Notes: generated by a model not told the origin, from the letters alone. DNA of 64,000 nucleotides from Azospirillum sp. (GCA_027486405.1 JAIXPD010000085.1:29201-93200), one strand, 5' to 3'. Shown: positions 1 through 9,601, numbered from the stretch's first letter. Translations and numbers: made by a program.

Positions 1-1139
1 GTGGGTTGCGACGATCCGGTGAAGCGGTGGCACAGATGCAGGTCGCCGTCCTTGTCCACCGCCAGCATCCCCAGCCCGGCCCCGCAGGGCAGCGATTTGG
101 TGGTCCCTTCCGACAGGTCGGTCATCAACTGGTGCATGTTGGAAAAGCCGATGTTCTCCCCGCGCTTGGCGGCGTCGACGTAGAGCTGACCCAGCGCCTT
201 CATGTTGGCGAAGACCTGCGCCAGCTCGTCCCCGTTCAGGTTGAAGGCGGTCATGCCGCCCGAGGTGACGGGGGAGAAGCCGACCTCGAAAAAGCCGATG
301 TCGTGCTTCAGGTGGTCGTGGATCGCCTGCACGTCCGTGACCCCGGCGGTCAGCGTCACCCGCGCGCCGATGGGCCGCGAGCGGTAGCGGGCCAGCAGCA
401 TCCGCGCCTTGGCCGACACCAGATCATAGGATCCCTTGCCGCTCACGGTCTTGCGGTTGCGGTCGTGCAGCGGCTTCGGCCCGTCCATGCTGATGGTGAT
501 GCCGAAGCGGTGGGCGTCGAGCCAATCGACGATCTCCTCGGTCAGCAGCACCGCGTTGGTGGTCAGGGAAAAGTCGATGCGCTTGCCGGTCTCGCGGCCC
601 CGCTGTTCGGCGTACTCCACCACCTGGCGGATCAGCGGCAGGTTGGTCAGCGGTTCCCCGCCGAAAAAGACGACGTTGACGCTGTCGCGCGCGGCGGCTT
701 CCTGCAACAGCAGATCGACGCTGCGGGCGGCGGTGTCGAACCCCATCCGTTCGCCCTTGGCCGGGGTGGTCAGATCCTCCTTGTAGCAATAGGTGCAACT
801 CAGGTTGCAGCCGGTGTTGACGTTCAGCACGACGGTGCTGAGGGGAAATTCCTTGATGGCGATCGGGGCCTTGGCCGGGCCGGGCACGCCATCGTCGATG
901 ACGCGCAGGGTGATGAGTTCGCGCAGGGTTTCCACCACCAGGGCGGGGTCGGCCACGCCGTCGAAGGCGCGGCGGATGTCGTCTTCGCCCACCTGCCCCA
1001 ACTCGGCGAACAGGTCGATCAGACGGCCGCTGACGGCGTCGAGTTCGAACAGGCCACTGGTGGGGACGTGGAACAGCATGCGCCGGTCGCCGACCGTCAG
1101 GTCGCGCACATTGTTGCGCGCCAGTTGCAAAGTGCTCAT
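1..1139 (-). CDS. qhpD: QhpD, radical SAM maturase of quinohemoprotein amine dehydrogenase (3' end outside window)
   Basis: Radical SAM/SPASM-type enzyme that, in the known QhpD family, forms the intra-peptide Cys-to-Asp/Glu thioether crosslinks in the small gamma subunit of QHNDH in the cytoplasm. The first 379 residues are visible. An N-terminal ~95-residue segment like a peptide-recognition module precedes the radical SAM core. The [4Fe-4S] motif CNLSCTYC gives Cys111, Cys115 and Cys118, followed by a FFGGEP (glycine-rich SAM-binding) motif. The ORF runs off the left edge at a Cys-rich stretch (CGAGLGML...CHRF) that should begin the SPASM/auxiliary cluster region. It lies 71 bp downstream of qhpA on the same strand. 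The missing qhpC, qhpB, qhpE and qhpF are expected just beyond the edge. Identification is strong because of the qhpA and qhpG neighbours. Confidence 0.93.
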   Translation of the reverse strand, partial: MSTLQLARNNVRDLTVGDRRMLFHVPTSGLFELDAVSGRLIDLFAELGQVGEDDIRRAFDGVADPALVVETLRELITLRVIDDGVPGPAKAPIAIKEFPLSTVVLNVNTGCNLSCTYCYKEDLTTPAKGERMGFDTAARSVDLLLQEAAARDSVNVVFFGGEPLTNLPLIRQVVEYAEQRGRETGKRIDFSLTTNAVLLTEEIVDWLDAHRFGITISMDGPKPLHDRNRKTVSGKGSYDLVSAKARMLLARYRSRPIGARVTLTAGVTDVQAIHDHLKHDIGFFEVGFSPVTSGGMTAFNLNGDELAQVFANMKALGQLYVDAAKRGENIGFSNMHQLMTDLSEGTTKSLPCGAGLGMLAVDKDGDLHLCHRFTGSSQP

Positions 1140-1210
1140 GCGGAATGCTCCGGGTCTGGAGGCCAGACAGGCCGCGCGCGGGGATCCCGCGCGGGCGGAT
1201 GATCGGCGAG

Positions 1211-2842
1211 TCAGCGGATCGGCGGATCGTTCCAGCGCTGAACCGTGCTGATGAGGCGGCCGTCGCCCGTCAGCGTGGCCGCGCCGTCCTTGACCGTCGC
1301 CACCACCTTCAAGTCACCGATGTTGTTGGTGCTGAAGACACGCTGCGGGTTGGGACCGGCAAGCGCCGGGGCGAACAGGCCCGACGGGGCGATGGTTCCG
1401 GCGAACTTCACGTCCTCCATCAGCTTGGCCGCCTCGTTGAACGGCTCCAACGTCCAGGCGGCGGGCAGCGCGCCGACGCGGACGTCGTCCGCCGTGCCCG
1501 GCTTGCCGTCCGGCCCGTTCAGATAGCCGATGGCCTCGAACTGGGCCGACACCGGGGCGGTGGTCCCACCGTTGCCGCCGACCCGCGCGATGGTGAAGGC
1601 CGGTTCCACCACCACGCTGTCCAACGCGGCGTAGACGGTGAAGCCCCCGCCCTTGGCCTTGCCGACGCTGACCGTGCGCGCGCCCGGGGCGGCGTTGGCG
1701 GCGGCGGCGACCTCGACCACGGCGGTGGTGGCGCTTTGCGACAGCGTCTTGACGGTGACGCCGGGGCCGAAATCGACCGGGCCGCCGTCCAGCCCGCTGC
1801 CCCACACGGTGACGCGGGCGTTGGCCCCGGTCTTCACATGCTCCTGGCTGAAGCCCAAAATCGTCGGCGCGGTTCCGGTCCGCACGGCGGCGACGCTGGC
1901 CCCGACCTCGTCATGCTCGGGCAGGAACCAACGACCGCTCAGGCTCTGGCCGTCCTTGGACGCGGCGAAGACCTCGCGCACCTCCTGCCCGCCCAGCGTC
2001 GTTGTCCCGCGCCATTCAAAGCCGGTGTAGACCAGGGCCTTGCCGGTCCCGGTCAGCGGCTTTCCACCAGCGTCGGTCAGGTCGTAGCGGACGCTGTAGC
2101 CGTCGCGCTCCGCCGCCACGGTGGCGGTCCCGCCGTAGCGGCCCAGGCCGGGGCGATGGCCGGTGACGGCCCAGACGCCCGCCAGATTGGGCTTGGCCGC
2201 CTGTTGCCAGTCCGCCCACTCCTTGGTTTTGAAGGGGAATTTCTGGCCGAGGATGTCGGGCGTCTGGGTGGAGGCGATCTCCCACCATTTGCGGTCGCGG
2301 CCCAGCGCCGAATATTCGATGGAGGGAAATTGACCAAGATGGAAATTGGCCAACCGCTTCCACTCGTCGGCGTCGCGCCGTTGCAGGCCGACGCGGGCGA
2401 CGCTGTGGCAGCGGGCGCACATCACCGACAGATCGCCATCGGTGATCGGCGTTTCGACGACGGCGGTCTGGCGTTCCAGGATGTAGCGGAACGGGGCCGC
2501 CTCCTCCGGGGCCAAGCCCTGGCGGGCCGACAGATAGGCGACCAGGGCGCGGCTGTCCTCCGGCGACAGGTTGGCGCTGTGGATCTGGTTCATGCGGAAC
2601 AGCGTCATCGTCCAGCCTTCCGGCGTTTTGCGGACGTGATCGATGCGGTGCAGGCTGCCGTCGGCCTGCCGTTCGTGGCAGGTGGAGCAGCGTTCGGCGA
2701 TGATCTGTTTGGCGTTGCCCTCGTCCGGGCGGGGCGGTTCGGCGGCCCAGGCGGCCCCGCCGACCAGCAGCGTTCCGGCCAACCCGCCGGTCAAAAGCCC
2801 TGCCCGCCTGCGGCGGCGCTGTGTTCCGTTCATGCGACGCAT
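1211..2842 (-). CDS. qhpA: Quinohemoprotein amine dehydrogenase alpha subunit
   Basis: Periplasmic di-heme c subunit of QHNDH, which oxidises primary amines to aldehydes and passes electrons to a c-type cytochrome or azurin. From the start chosen here the protein has 543 residues. An Arg-rich n-region and hydrophobic core ending in AAWAAE (about residue 34) form a Sec signal peptide. Two heme-binding motifs follow: CSTCH (Cys52, Cys55, His56) and CARCH (Cys142, Cys145, His146). The rest is the Ig-like/beta-barrel region typical of the family. The start at 2842 (MRRMNGT) sits behind a GGGGGAG purine run; 2833 is an alternative. An in-frame upstream extension overlaps qhpG and is unlikely. qhpG ends 23 bp upstream, so the genes are co-transcribed. 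Confidence 0.93.
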   Translation of the reverse strand: MRRMNGTQRRRRRAGLLTGGLAGTLLVGGAAWAAEPPRPDEGNAKQIIAERCSTCHERQADGSLHRIDHVRKTPEGWTMTLFRMNQIHSANLSPEDSRALVAYLSARQGLAPEEAAPFRYILERQTAVVETPITDGDLSVMCARCHSVARVGLQRRDADEWKRLANFHLGQFPSIEYSALGRDRKWWEIASTQTPDILGQKFPFKTKEWADWQQAAKPNLAGVWAVTGHRPGLGRYGGTATVAAERDGYSVRYDLTDAGGKPLTGTGKALVYTGFEWRGTTTLGGQEVREVFAASKDGQSLSGRWFLPEHDEVGASVAAVRTGTAPTILGFSQEHVKTGANARVTVWGSGLDGGPVDFGPGVTVKTLSQSATTAVVEVAAAANAAPGARTVSVGKAKGGGFTVYAALDSVVVEPAFTIARVGGNGGTTAPVSAQFEAIGYLNGPDGKPGTADDVRVGALPAAWTLEPFNEAAKLMEDVKFAGTIAPSGLFAPALAGPNPQRVFSTNNIGDLKVVATVKDGAATLTGDGRLISTVQRWNDPPIR

Positions 2843-2865
2843 CCCTCTGTTCTCCCCCTTTTTTG

Positions 2866-4245
2866 TCAGCCGGTCGGCAGGCCGCCGCCGGACACTCCGT
2901 CTTGCAGAAAACCGTTCTGGCGCAACCACAGCAGCGCCACCCCAACCGGGGCGGGCGGGTGGCCGACGCGCCGGGCGACATCCGATGTGACGTCAGCCGA
3001 TGTGGCAAAATCCGTTGGCGATGGGTGATCGGCCACCAGCCGCAGCAGCGGGGCCAGCTCCACCCCCTCGATGGTCAAAACCCCGCGCGGCAGGCGCGGC
3101 GTGACCAGAACCTCGCGCTCCACCACGCGGTCATCGACGACGACCGGCTGGAGGCGGCGGCCATGCGGGGCGGGTTGCGGGGCGGGTTGCGGGGCGTCCG
3201 CCGCGTCGTCCGGCCACGCCGACCGATGCGCCCAAAAGGGCCGGTCGGACCAACGCTCCTCCATCCGGTAAAAGGCCCGGCCCACCGCCGCCGCGTGGTG
3301 GAACAGTTCGGCGCTGCGCGCCTCGACGAAACGGCGAACGAGCGGCAGCGCCTCCGGGTCATCACGCAGGGTGGTGAGCGCGGCCAGGGCGGCGAAGGCG
3401 CTGCCGATGGCGCTGTGCACACCATGCCCCGACAGTGGATCGCTGGTGAAAGCGGCGTCGCCCACCCGCAGCCAATCGGCCCCGACCAAGCCGCCGCGCA
3501 ACACCGCCGTGGCGTCGCGGGCGCTGGCCTCCCCCGCCGGGATGGTGTCGGCCAGCCAGTCCACCGCCTCGGGCACCCTCACCAACTGGGTGGCGTGGAA
3601 GGCCGAGAGGCGGTTGCGGGGGGGGACCGACGCGGCGTCCACAACGATCTGCACCAGCCGCCGCCCGTCGGGGGCCGCCGCCATCCAGGCCCAGCCATCG
3701 GCGAAGGACACCGCCGCGCTGGCCGCCGGAACCGGCGGGCCGCGAAACACCCGCGCCACCGCCACCGTGCGCGGGCCACAGGCGTCGGTCAAACCGGTGG
3801 CGGGTGCCCGCCGTCCGCGCGCCTCCACCAGAACGTCGGCTCTGGCGAGCGGGGCGCCCTGGGCGTCGAGCGCGGTCCAGCCGCCCCGCTCCCCCCGGCG
3901 CAGCGCACCGACCGTGGCTTCGATCACCCGCACCCCGGCGGCGCGCGCGTCCTGCCACAGCGCGGCGTCGAAGCGGGCGCGGTCGACCAGATGTTCGTGA
4001 TTGAGGGCGGAGATCCGGCCGTTCCACCCGGCGCGGCGCGGGGCGGCGTCCCCAGCCACCCCCACCGCCGCCGTGCAGCCCGCCCGTTGCAAACCGACGA
4101 TGACGCGCGGCGACAGCCCTTCCCACGCGTCGGCCCGCCGCGCCGCGATCACCGCGACCGACCAACCGCGCGCGGCCAGAAGACGCGCCAAGGCGACGCC
4201 CGCCGGACCGGCCCCGAGTATCATTGCGTCGGTGTTTGCCCCCAT
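2866..4245 (-). CDS. qhpG: QhpG-type FAD-dependent monooxygenase for CTQ cofactor biogenesis
   Basis: Flavoprotein of 459 residues with an N-terminal dinucleotide-binding motif (GAGPAGVALA, residues ~12-21), a central GD motif (GDAAFTSDPLSGHG) that binds the FAD ribityl chain, and p-hydroxybenzoate-hydroxylase-like layout. In the qhp system the homologous QhpG hydroxylates the precursor tryptophan of the gamma subunit during cysteine tryptophylquinone (CTQ) formation. It is the first gene of the leftward qhp operon, directly upstream of qhpA. A short repeat near residues 350-358 (APQPAPQPAPH), encoded by a tandem GC-rich unit at about 3170-3200, is probably a flexible linker. The name rests mainly on context plus flavoprotein motifs. 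Confidence 0.85.
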   Translation of the reverse strand: MGANTDAMILGAGPAGVALARLLAARGWSVAVIAARRADAWEGLSPRVIVGLQRAGCTAAVGVAGDAAPRRAGWNGRISALNHEHLVDRARFDAALWQDARAAGVRVIEATVGALRRGERGGWTALDAQGAPLARADVLVEARGRRAPATGLTDACGPRTVAVARVFRGPPVPAASAAVSFADGWAWMAAAPDGRRLVQIVVDAASVPPRNRLSAFHATQLVRVPEAVDWLADTIPAGEASARDATAVLRGGLVGADWLRVGDAAFTSDPLSGHGVHSAIGSAFAALAALTTLRDDPEALPLVRRFVEARSAELFHHAAAVGRAFYRMEERWSDRPFWAHRSAWPDDAADAPQPAPQPAPHGRRLQPVVVDDRVVEREVLVTPRLPRGVLTIEGVELAPLLRLVADHPSPTDFATSADVTSDVARRVGHPPAPVGVALLWLRQNGFLQDGVSGGGLPTG

Positions 4246-4893
4246 GAAAGGCCCTCCGCGCTCCGTCGTTGAGTGAGGAGGCGAGTGTGGGGCGATGGTT
4301 CGGCTGCGATCTATCCGCTATGCGAAATCACCTTCCCCTCTTTAAAATTTTGCGCCGAACCCCATATCTTCGCCCCGCATGGTGAAAAACACGCGGATTG
4401 ATTGCCCTTTTTTTGCTCACAGACCAGTTGCGTCCTGCTTATTTTCTGGAACATCCATGGTGAATGTGGCGGATTTGTCGGCACACCGATGCCTTGACTG
4501 ATGATGTGTTCTTTGATTTTAAAAATTGTGATTTAAGTCAATCGCAGATCATATTCATGGATATCGTATTTTCCGATCTATTGTATTTCGCTGGAATTTA
4601 TTTCGTGGTTTTAAAATATTCATAAGAACTTGATTTTGATTTCTTCTCGAATTGACTTGAAATTCTGGCAAATCCCTGCTTGCCTGTGTGGGCATTCCGG
4701 CTGAGAGTCGCGTGGTTTGCGCAACACACCATGCGACCAACAGAATGATTATTTAACAAACAATCTTGTTTGACATTGGTCGGGAAAGCGATCCAAATCA
4801 GCCCGTCCCCAGACCGACATCTGCAACGCGTTTGACCGACGTCCGCCAACGTGCGCGCTCCGTCGCGCGCCGTGCCACCGGGAGCCATCGACG
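4246..4893. promoter_or_regulatory. AT-rich divergent promoter region between qhpG and qhpR
   Basis: This 648-bp non-coding stretch is strikingly AT-rich (about 4300-4800) compared with its surroundings and should hold the promoters of the leftward qhp operon and rightward qhpR. Visible elements are TTGACT at 4494-4499 and 4652-4657 with an inverted AGTCAA at 4536-4541, which could be half-sites for the AraC regulator. A TTGACA at 4770-4775 with a poor -10 17 bp downstream could serve qhpR. No convincing gene is present. Assigning these sites to QhpR is inference. Confidence 0.5.
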
Positions 4894-5853
4894 ATGAACA
4901 GCCAGCCAGCGATCCGGGTGGTGCAGGACACCGCAGCGGACGTCAGCGAGCAGGAGCGGGCCTTGCAGGGATGGACCCAGCATTACAGCCAGCTTGAGGC
5001 CGGTCGCTTCACCGGGCGCTTGCGCGAAATCGGCGTGCCCGGCGTCCGCCTGATCCACGAGACCACCAACCTGCGCCTGCACCAGAACACCGCCCCGCCG
5101 CCCGACAGCCTGGTGTTGGGGGTGCCGAGCCTGGAGTCGGCCCCCGCCCGCTTCGAAGGCCAAACGGTCGGGGCGGGCGACGTCATCCTGTTCCGGGGAT
5201 CGCGGCTGTGCGATTTCCTGTGCTCCGGCCCAATGTCGATCCTGGCGGTGGCGCTCGACCCCAAACGGTTGCCCGGCCTGCCCGCCCCCAACGCCGAATC
5301 GCTGAGCAGCGGAACCTTTTCCTCCCCCTGGGCCGCCGCCCTGCGCTTGGAACTGGCCTGCCTGCTGGCCGACGAAGCGGCGGGAGCGGAGGCGATGCGG
5401 CGCACCGGGCTGGTGATGGGCCTCCTCGACCGCTGCCACCAGATCGTCGACGGCATCGCCGGCGACCGCAACGGCGAGCGGATGATCGGCCCGTCGCAGC
5501 GTCAGGCCCTGGTCAACCGCGCGCGCGATTTCGTCGCCGCCCACCCGGACGATGTGCTGTCGGTCGCCCAGATCGCGCAGGGCGTGGGGGTGACGACGCG
5601 GATGCTGGAATACAGCTTCGCCGACATCATGGGCATGTCGCCCAAGGAATATCTTCGGATGATCCGCCTGAACGCCGCCCGTCGGGCGCTGCGCAGCGCC
5701 GACCCGCGCCACACCACCATCGCCGAAATCGCCATGGACCACGGCTTTTGGCATCTTGGCCGCTTTTCGACCTATTATTTCCAGATGTACGGCGAAAAGC
5801 CGTCGGACACGCTGAAGCGACGCGCGCCGGTGCTGGCCGGGGCAATCGCTTGA
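4894..5853 (+). CDS. qhpR: AraC-family activator of the qhp genes
   Basis: A 319-residue AraC/XylS regulator. The N-terminal ~200 residues form a cupin-like sensing domain (AraC-binding-like). The C-terminal ~100 residues carry the double helix-turn-helix, including the family signature around ITEIAMDHGFWHLGRFSTYY-like residues 285-304. In Paracoccus an AraC-type QhpR activates the qhp operon in response to amines, and this gene is divergent from qhpG in the same arrangement. The ATG at 4894 follows a GGGAG. The last three codons and the stop (GCA ATC GCT TGA) coincide with the terminal repeat of the adjacent palindromic element, so the native C-terminus may have been altered. Confidence 0.85.
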   Translation: MNSQPAIRVVQDTAADVSEQERALQGWTQHYSQLEAGRFTGRLREIGVPGVRLIHETTNLRLHQNTAPPPDSLVLGVPSLESAPARFEGQTVGAGDVILFRGSRLCDFLCSGPMSILAVALDPKRLPGLPAPNAESLSSGTFSSPWAAALRLELACLLADEAAGAEAMRRTGLVMGLLDRCHQIVDGIAGDRNGERMIGPSQRQALVNRARDFVAAHPDDVLSVAQIAQGVGVTTRMLEYSFADIMGMSPKEYLRMIRLNAARRALRSADPRHTTIAEIAMDHGFWHLGRFSTYYFQMYGEKPSDTLKRRAPVLAGAIA

Positions 5854-6058
5854 GCGAACGATCATCGTTACGCAAACAAGAATGGACACGGATTTCACGG
5901 ACAAATGAAGGATTGCACGGATTTTCGATCCCAATTGCCTTGTGCATCCTGCCACAAACATTGTCGCAAGCTCCCAAACAGGATGGCCCTGGGACGCGTT
6001 CCGCGAAATCCGTGTCCATTCTTGCTCCGGTTTGGAGCACACGAACTTCAAGCGATTG
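5843..6058. repeat. Palindromic intergenic repeat, copy A
   Basis: A 216-bp element bounded by CAATCGCTTGA (5843-5853) and its exact inverse TCAAGCGATTG (6048-6058). Inside it, CAAGAATGGACACGGATTTC (5877-5896) is matched perfectly in inverted orientation at 6005-6024. Related copies lie at 7681-7865, 9602-9837 and 18612-18848. No open reading frame of substance is present. It fills most of the 371-bp gap between qhpR and the aldehyde dehydrogenase. The structure is that of a small non-autonomous palindromic element; how it moves is unknown. Confidence 0.85.
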
Positions 6059-6224
6059 ACCTGCGATGCTGGCCTGAACGGCTGGTCCGGCCCGTCGCTT
6101 CCAACAAAATTCATCCGTTCGCATAGCGGATAGATCGCCCCGCCGGGGCTGGGGATACTCCGGGCGCGTTTCCACACGACGTGTGTCGGAAACCGTCCTT
6201 TTCCCTGCTCCCGGAACCCATGTG

Positions 6225-7628
6225 ATGTCGGATTTCAAACTGCTGATCGGCGGCCGTCTGGTCGCGGGCGACCTGTCCATGCCGGTGGTGAACCCGGCAA
6301 CCGACGCGCTGTTGGCCACGGCCCCGCGCGCGTCGGTGGCGCAACTCGACGCGGCGGTTGCCGCCGCCAAGGACGCCTTTCCGGCCTGGAGCGCCCAACC
6401 GCTGGCCGACCGCCGCGCCGCCATCCTGCGCCTGGCCGACGCGCTGAACCGGCGGGCCGACGAGTTCGCCCGGCTGCTGACGCAGGAACAGGGCAAGCCG
6501 CTGGCCGAATCCACCGCCGAAATCGCCTACACCGAAGCCTTTTTGCGGCAGTCCGCCGCGCTGGATCTGCCGGTGCGGGTGGTGGAGGACAGCGACCGCC
6601 GCCGGGTGGAGCTGCACCGCCGCCCGCTGGGCGTGGTCGGGGCGATCATCCCCTGGAACTTCCCGCTGCTGATCGTCGCCTTCAAGCTGCCGTTGGCGCT
6701 GCTGGCCGGGAACACCATGGTCATCAAACCAGCCCCGACCACGCCGTTGACCACCCTGCGCTTTGGCGAATTGTGCGCCGACACGCTGCCGCCGGGCGTG
6801 GTCAACGTCGTGACCGACGCCAACGATCTGGGCGCGCGCCTGTCCACCCACCCCGACGTGCGCAAAGTGACCTTCACCGGATCGACCGAAACCGGGCGCA
6901 AGGTGATGGCGTCGGCGGCGTCCACGATCAAGCGGGTGACGCTGGAACTGGGCGGCAACGACGCCGCCATCGTGCTGGACGACGTCGATCCCAAAACGGT
7001 GGCGGCCAAGCTGTTCGCCGGGGCCTTCCTGAACGCCGGTCAAGTCTGTCTGGCGATCAAGCGGCTGTACGCGCAGGACCGGATTTACGACGCGCTGACC
7101 GCCGAACTGGCCGGGCTGGCGGAGGCGGCGGTGGTCGGCGACGGGCTGGATCCCGATGTGCGGATCGGCCCGCTCCAGAATCGGGCGCAGTACGACAAGG
7201 TGCTGGGCTTCCTGACGGACGCCGAGCGCGACGGGACCATCATCGCCGGGGGCGCGGTGACGGACCGCCCCGGCTACTTCATCCGCCCGACCATCGTCCG
7301 CGACATCCAGGACGGCGCGCGTCTGGTGGACGAGGAGCAGTTCGGCCCGATCCTGCCGGTGATCCGGGTGGCGGACGCCGACGACGCGGTGCGCCGGGCC
7401 AACGCGTCCCCCTATGGGTTGGGCGCGTCGGTGTGGTCGTCCGACCCGGCGCGCGCGGCGGCGGTGGCCCAGCGGCTGGAGGCCGGAACGGTCTGGATCA
7501 ACACCCACCTCGATTTCGGCCCGACCATCCCCTTTGGCGGGGCCAAGCAATCCGGCATCGGCGTCGAGTTCGCGGAAGAAGGGCTGGCCGAATTCACCCA
7601 GTTGACGGTCATCAACATGGCGCGGTGA
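6225..7628 (+). CDS. NAD(P)-dependent aldehyde dehydrogenase
   Basis: A 467-residue member of the ALDH superfamily with all hallmarks: the PWNFPLL motif, the NAD-binding FTGSTETGRKV stretch, the catalytic-base motif LELGGN and the nucleophile Cys275 in GQVCLA. The final FGGAKQSGIG is typical of succinate-semialdehyde/betaine-aldehyde type enzymes. Beside the qhp locus its likely job is oxidising the aldehydes released by periplasmic amine oxidation once they reach the cytoplasm; that substrate assignment is inferred. The ATG at 6225 is preferred over the in-frame GTG at 6183, because MSDFKLLIGG aligns with typical family N-termini and a GGAA precedes it. Confidence 0.9.
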   Translation: MSDFKLLIGGRLVAGDLSMPVVNPATDALLATAPRASVAQLDAAVAAAKDAFPAWSAQPLADRRAAILRLADALNRRADEFARLLTQEQGKPLAESTAEIAYTEAFLRQSAALDLPVRVVEDSDRRRVELHRRPLGVVGAIIPWNFPLLIVAFKLPLALLAGNTMVIKPAPTTPLTTLRFGELCADTLPPGVVNVVTDANDLGARLSTHPDVRKVTFTGSTETGRKVMASAASTIKRVTLELGGNDAAIVLDDVDPKTVAAKLFAGAFLNAGQVCLAIKRLYAQDRIYDALTAELAGLAEAAVVGDGLDPDVRIGPLQNRAQYDKVLGFLTDAERDGTIIAGGAVTDRPGYFIRPTIVRDIQDGARLVDEEQFGPILPVIRVADADDAVRRANASPYGLGASVWSSDPARAAAVAQRLEAGTVWINTHLDFGPTIPFGGAKQSGIGVEFAEEGLAEFTQLTVINMAR

Positions 7629-7680
7629 CGGGGGCAAAAGGTCGGTCAAACGCGGAAATGATGCGTGTGCGTGACCGGAA

Positions 7681-7865
7681 CAAGGACTGACACAGATTTC
7701 ACGGATTTTCTCGCGGATTTCACGGGAAGCGCCCCGAATCAGTCCTACGCCAAATCCTTATGCCCAAGCCTTACGAGTGACGGGCCGTAAGATGGGATGG
7801 CCGGATGATTCGGGAGCAATCCGTGAAATCTGTGCTTTCGTCCGTGAAATCCGTGTCCAATCTTG
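7681..7865. repeat. Palindromic intergenic repeat, copy B (diverged)
   Basis: Left arm CAAGGACTGACACAGATTTC (from 7681), right arm GAAATCCGTGTCCAATCTTG ending at 7865. Internal extra copies of the TCCGTGAAATC core lie near 7698 and 7820. It sits in the 259-bp gap between the convergent aldehyde dehydrogenase and ABC-F genes, so it could also serve as a bidirectional terminator. It lacks the outer CAATCGCTTGA ends seen in copies A, C and D. Confidence 0.75.
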
Positions 7866-7887
7866 TTTCTCGGCCGTCCCTTGCCGG

Positions 7888-9510
7888 TCAGCTCCGCAGG
7901 CCGGGGGCCTCGTAACCGGTGCTGGCGACGTATTCGGTGTAGCCGCCGCCATACTGGTGGATGCCCTCCGGCGTCAGTTCCAGCACCCGGTTCGACAGGG
8001 TGGCGAGGAAATGCCGGTCGTGCGAGACGAACAGCATGGTTCCTTCGTAATTGGCCAACGCGGCGATCAGCATCTGTTTGGTGTCGAGATCCAGGTGGTT
8101 GGTCGGTTCGTCGAGCACCAGGAAGTTCGGCGGGTTGAACAGCATGATCGCCATCACCAGCCGGGCCTTTTCACCGCCCGACAGCACCCGGCATTTCTTT
8201 TCCACATCGTCGCCGGAAAAGCCGAAGCAACCGGCCAAGGCCCGCAACGCCCCCTGCCCGGCCTGGGGGAAATTGGCCTCCAGCGACTCGAAAATGGTCT
8301 GGTCGCCGTCCAGCAGCTCCATCGCGTGCTGGGAGAAATAGCCCATCTTCACGCTGCCGCCGACGGTGACGCTGCCGCTGTCCGGCTCCGTCACCCCGGC
8401 GATCAGCTTCAGCAGGGTGGATTTGCCCGCCCCGTTGACGCCCATCACGCACCAGCGTTCCTTGCGGCGGATGGTGAGGTCGAAGCCGTCATAGATGCGG
8501 CGGTCGCCATAGCCCTTGTGGACGTTCTTCAGCACGGCGACATCCTCGCCCGAACGCGGGGCGGGCGGGAAATCGAACACCACGACCTGCCGCCGCTTGG
8601 GCATTTCGAAACGCTCGATCTTTTCCAGCTTCTTGACCCGGCTCTGCACCTGGCTGGCGTGCGAGGCGCGCGCCTTGAAGCGTTCGATGAACTTGATCTC
8701 CTTGGCCAACATCGCCTGCTGGCGTTCGAATTGGGCTTCCTGCTGCTTTTCCTTCAGGGCGCGCTGGCGTTCGAAAAAGGCGTAGTCGCCGGAATAGCTG
8801 GTGAGGGTCCCGTCGTCGATCTCGATGATCTTGGTGACGATGCGGTTCATGAACTCGCGGTCGTGCGAGGTCATCAGCAGCGCGCCGTCGTATGTTTTCA
8901 GGAAACCTTCCAGCCAGATCAGGCTTTCGATGTCCAGATGGTTGCTGGGTTCGTCGAGCAGCATCACGTCGGGCCGCATCAGCAGGATGCGGGCGAGCGC
9001 GACGCGCATCTTCCAACCGCCCGACAGGCCGCCGACGTCGCCGTCCATCATCTCCTGGCTGAAGCTGAGACCGGCCAGCACCTCGCGCGCGCGGCCTTCC
9101 AGCTCATAGCCGCCCAGTTCCATGAAGCGGGCCTGAACCTCGCCGTAGCGCTCGATGATCGTGTCCATCGCGTCGGCCTGGTCGGGGTCGGCCATCGCCG
9201 CTTCCAGTGCGGCGAGTTCGGCGGCAACGACGCTGACCGGCCCGGCCCCGTCCATCACCTCCGCCACCGCGCTGCGGCCGACCATTTCGCCGACATCCTG
9301 GTTGAAATAACCGATGCTGACGTGCTTTTCGACCGACACCTGCCCGTCGTCGGGCGTGTCCTCGCCGTTGATCAGGCGGAACAGCGTGGTTTTCCCCGCC
9401 CCGTTCGGGCCGACAAGGCCGATCTTCTCGCCCCGGTTCAGCGCGGCGGACGCCTCCACGAACAGGATGCGGTGGCTGTTCTGCTTGGTGATGTTCTCAA
9501 GGCGGATCAT
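7888..9510 (-). CDS. ABC-F family ATPase (YbiT-like)
   Basis: A 540-residue soluble protein with two tandem ABC domains: Walker A GPNGAGKTT (about residues 35-43) and GVNGAGKST (about 361-369), signature motifs LSGGWKM and LSGGEKA, and Walker B segments ending LLDEPSNHLD and VLDEPTNHLD. A charged, helical ~80-residue linker (many Lys/Arg/Glu, about 245-330) separates them, as in ABC-F proteins that act on the ribosome. There are no membrane segments, so it is not a transporter. Length and linker fit the YbiT branch better than Uup, which has a C-terminal coiled coil absent here. It is flanked on both sides by copies of the palindromic repeat. Confidence 0.93.
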   Translation of the reverse strand: MIRLENITKQNSHRILFVEASAALNRGEKIGLVGPNGAGKTTLFRLINGEDTPDDGQVSVEKHVSIGYFNQDVGEMVGRSAVAEVMDGAGPVSVVAAELAALEAAMADPDQADAMDTIIERYGEVQARFMELGGYELEGRAREVLAGLSFSQEMMDGDVGGLSGGWKMRVALARILLMRPDVMLLDEPSNHLDIESLIWLEGFLKTYDGALLMTSHDREFMNRIVTKIIEIDDGTLTSYSGDYAFFERQRALKEKQQEAQFERQQAMLAKEIKFIERFKARASHASQVQSRVKKLEKIERFEMPKRRQVVVFDFPPAPRSGEDVAVLKNVHKGYGDRRIYDGFDLTIRRKERWCVMGVNGAGKSTLLKLIAGVTEPDSGSVTVGGSVKMGYFSQHAMELLDGDQTIFESLEANFPQAGQGALRALAGCFGFSGDDVEKKCRVLSGGEKARLVMAIMLFNPPNFLVLDEPTNHLDLDTKQMLIAALANYEGTMLFVSHDRHFLATLSNRVLELTPEGIHQYGGGYTEYVASTGYEAPGLRS

Positions 9511-9601
9511 AGCGGGTCGGCTTCCGGTGGCAGGGGTGGCCCCTTATGCCACAGCTTCGCCCGCGCGCCAGAGTTTTGCGTTGCGGGGGTCGAACTCAGG
9601 G

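Noticed and set aside
6..1202. Long plus-strand reading frame of ~400 codons
   Set aside because: Antisense to qhpD; His/Gln/Val-rich composition and no motifs, whereas the minus strand encodes a clear radical SAM enzyme.
5843..6058. CRISPR-like or tandem repeat array
   Set aside because: The repeats are inverted pairs within dispersed elements, with no regular spacers and no cas genes.
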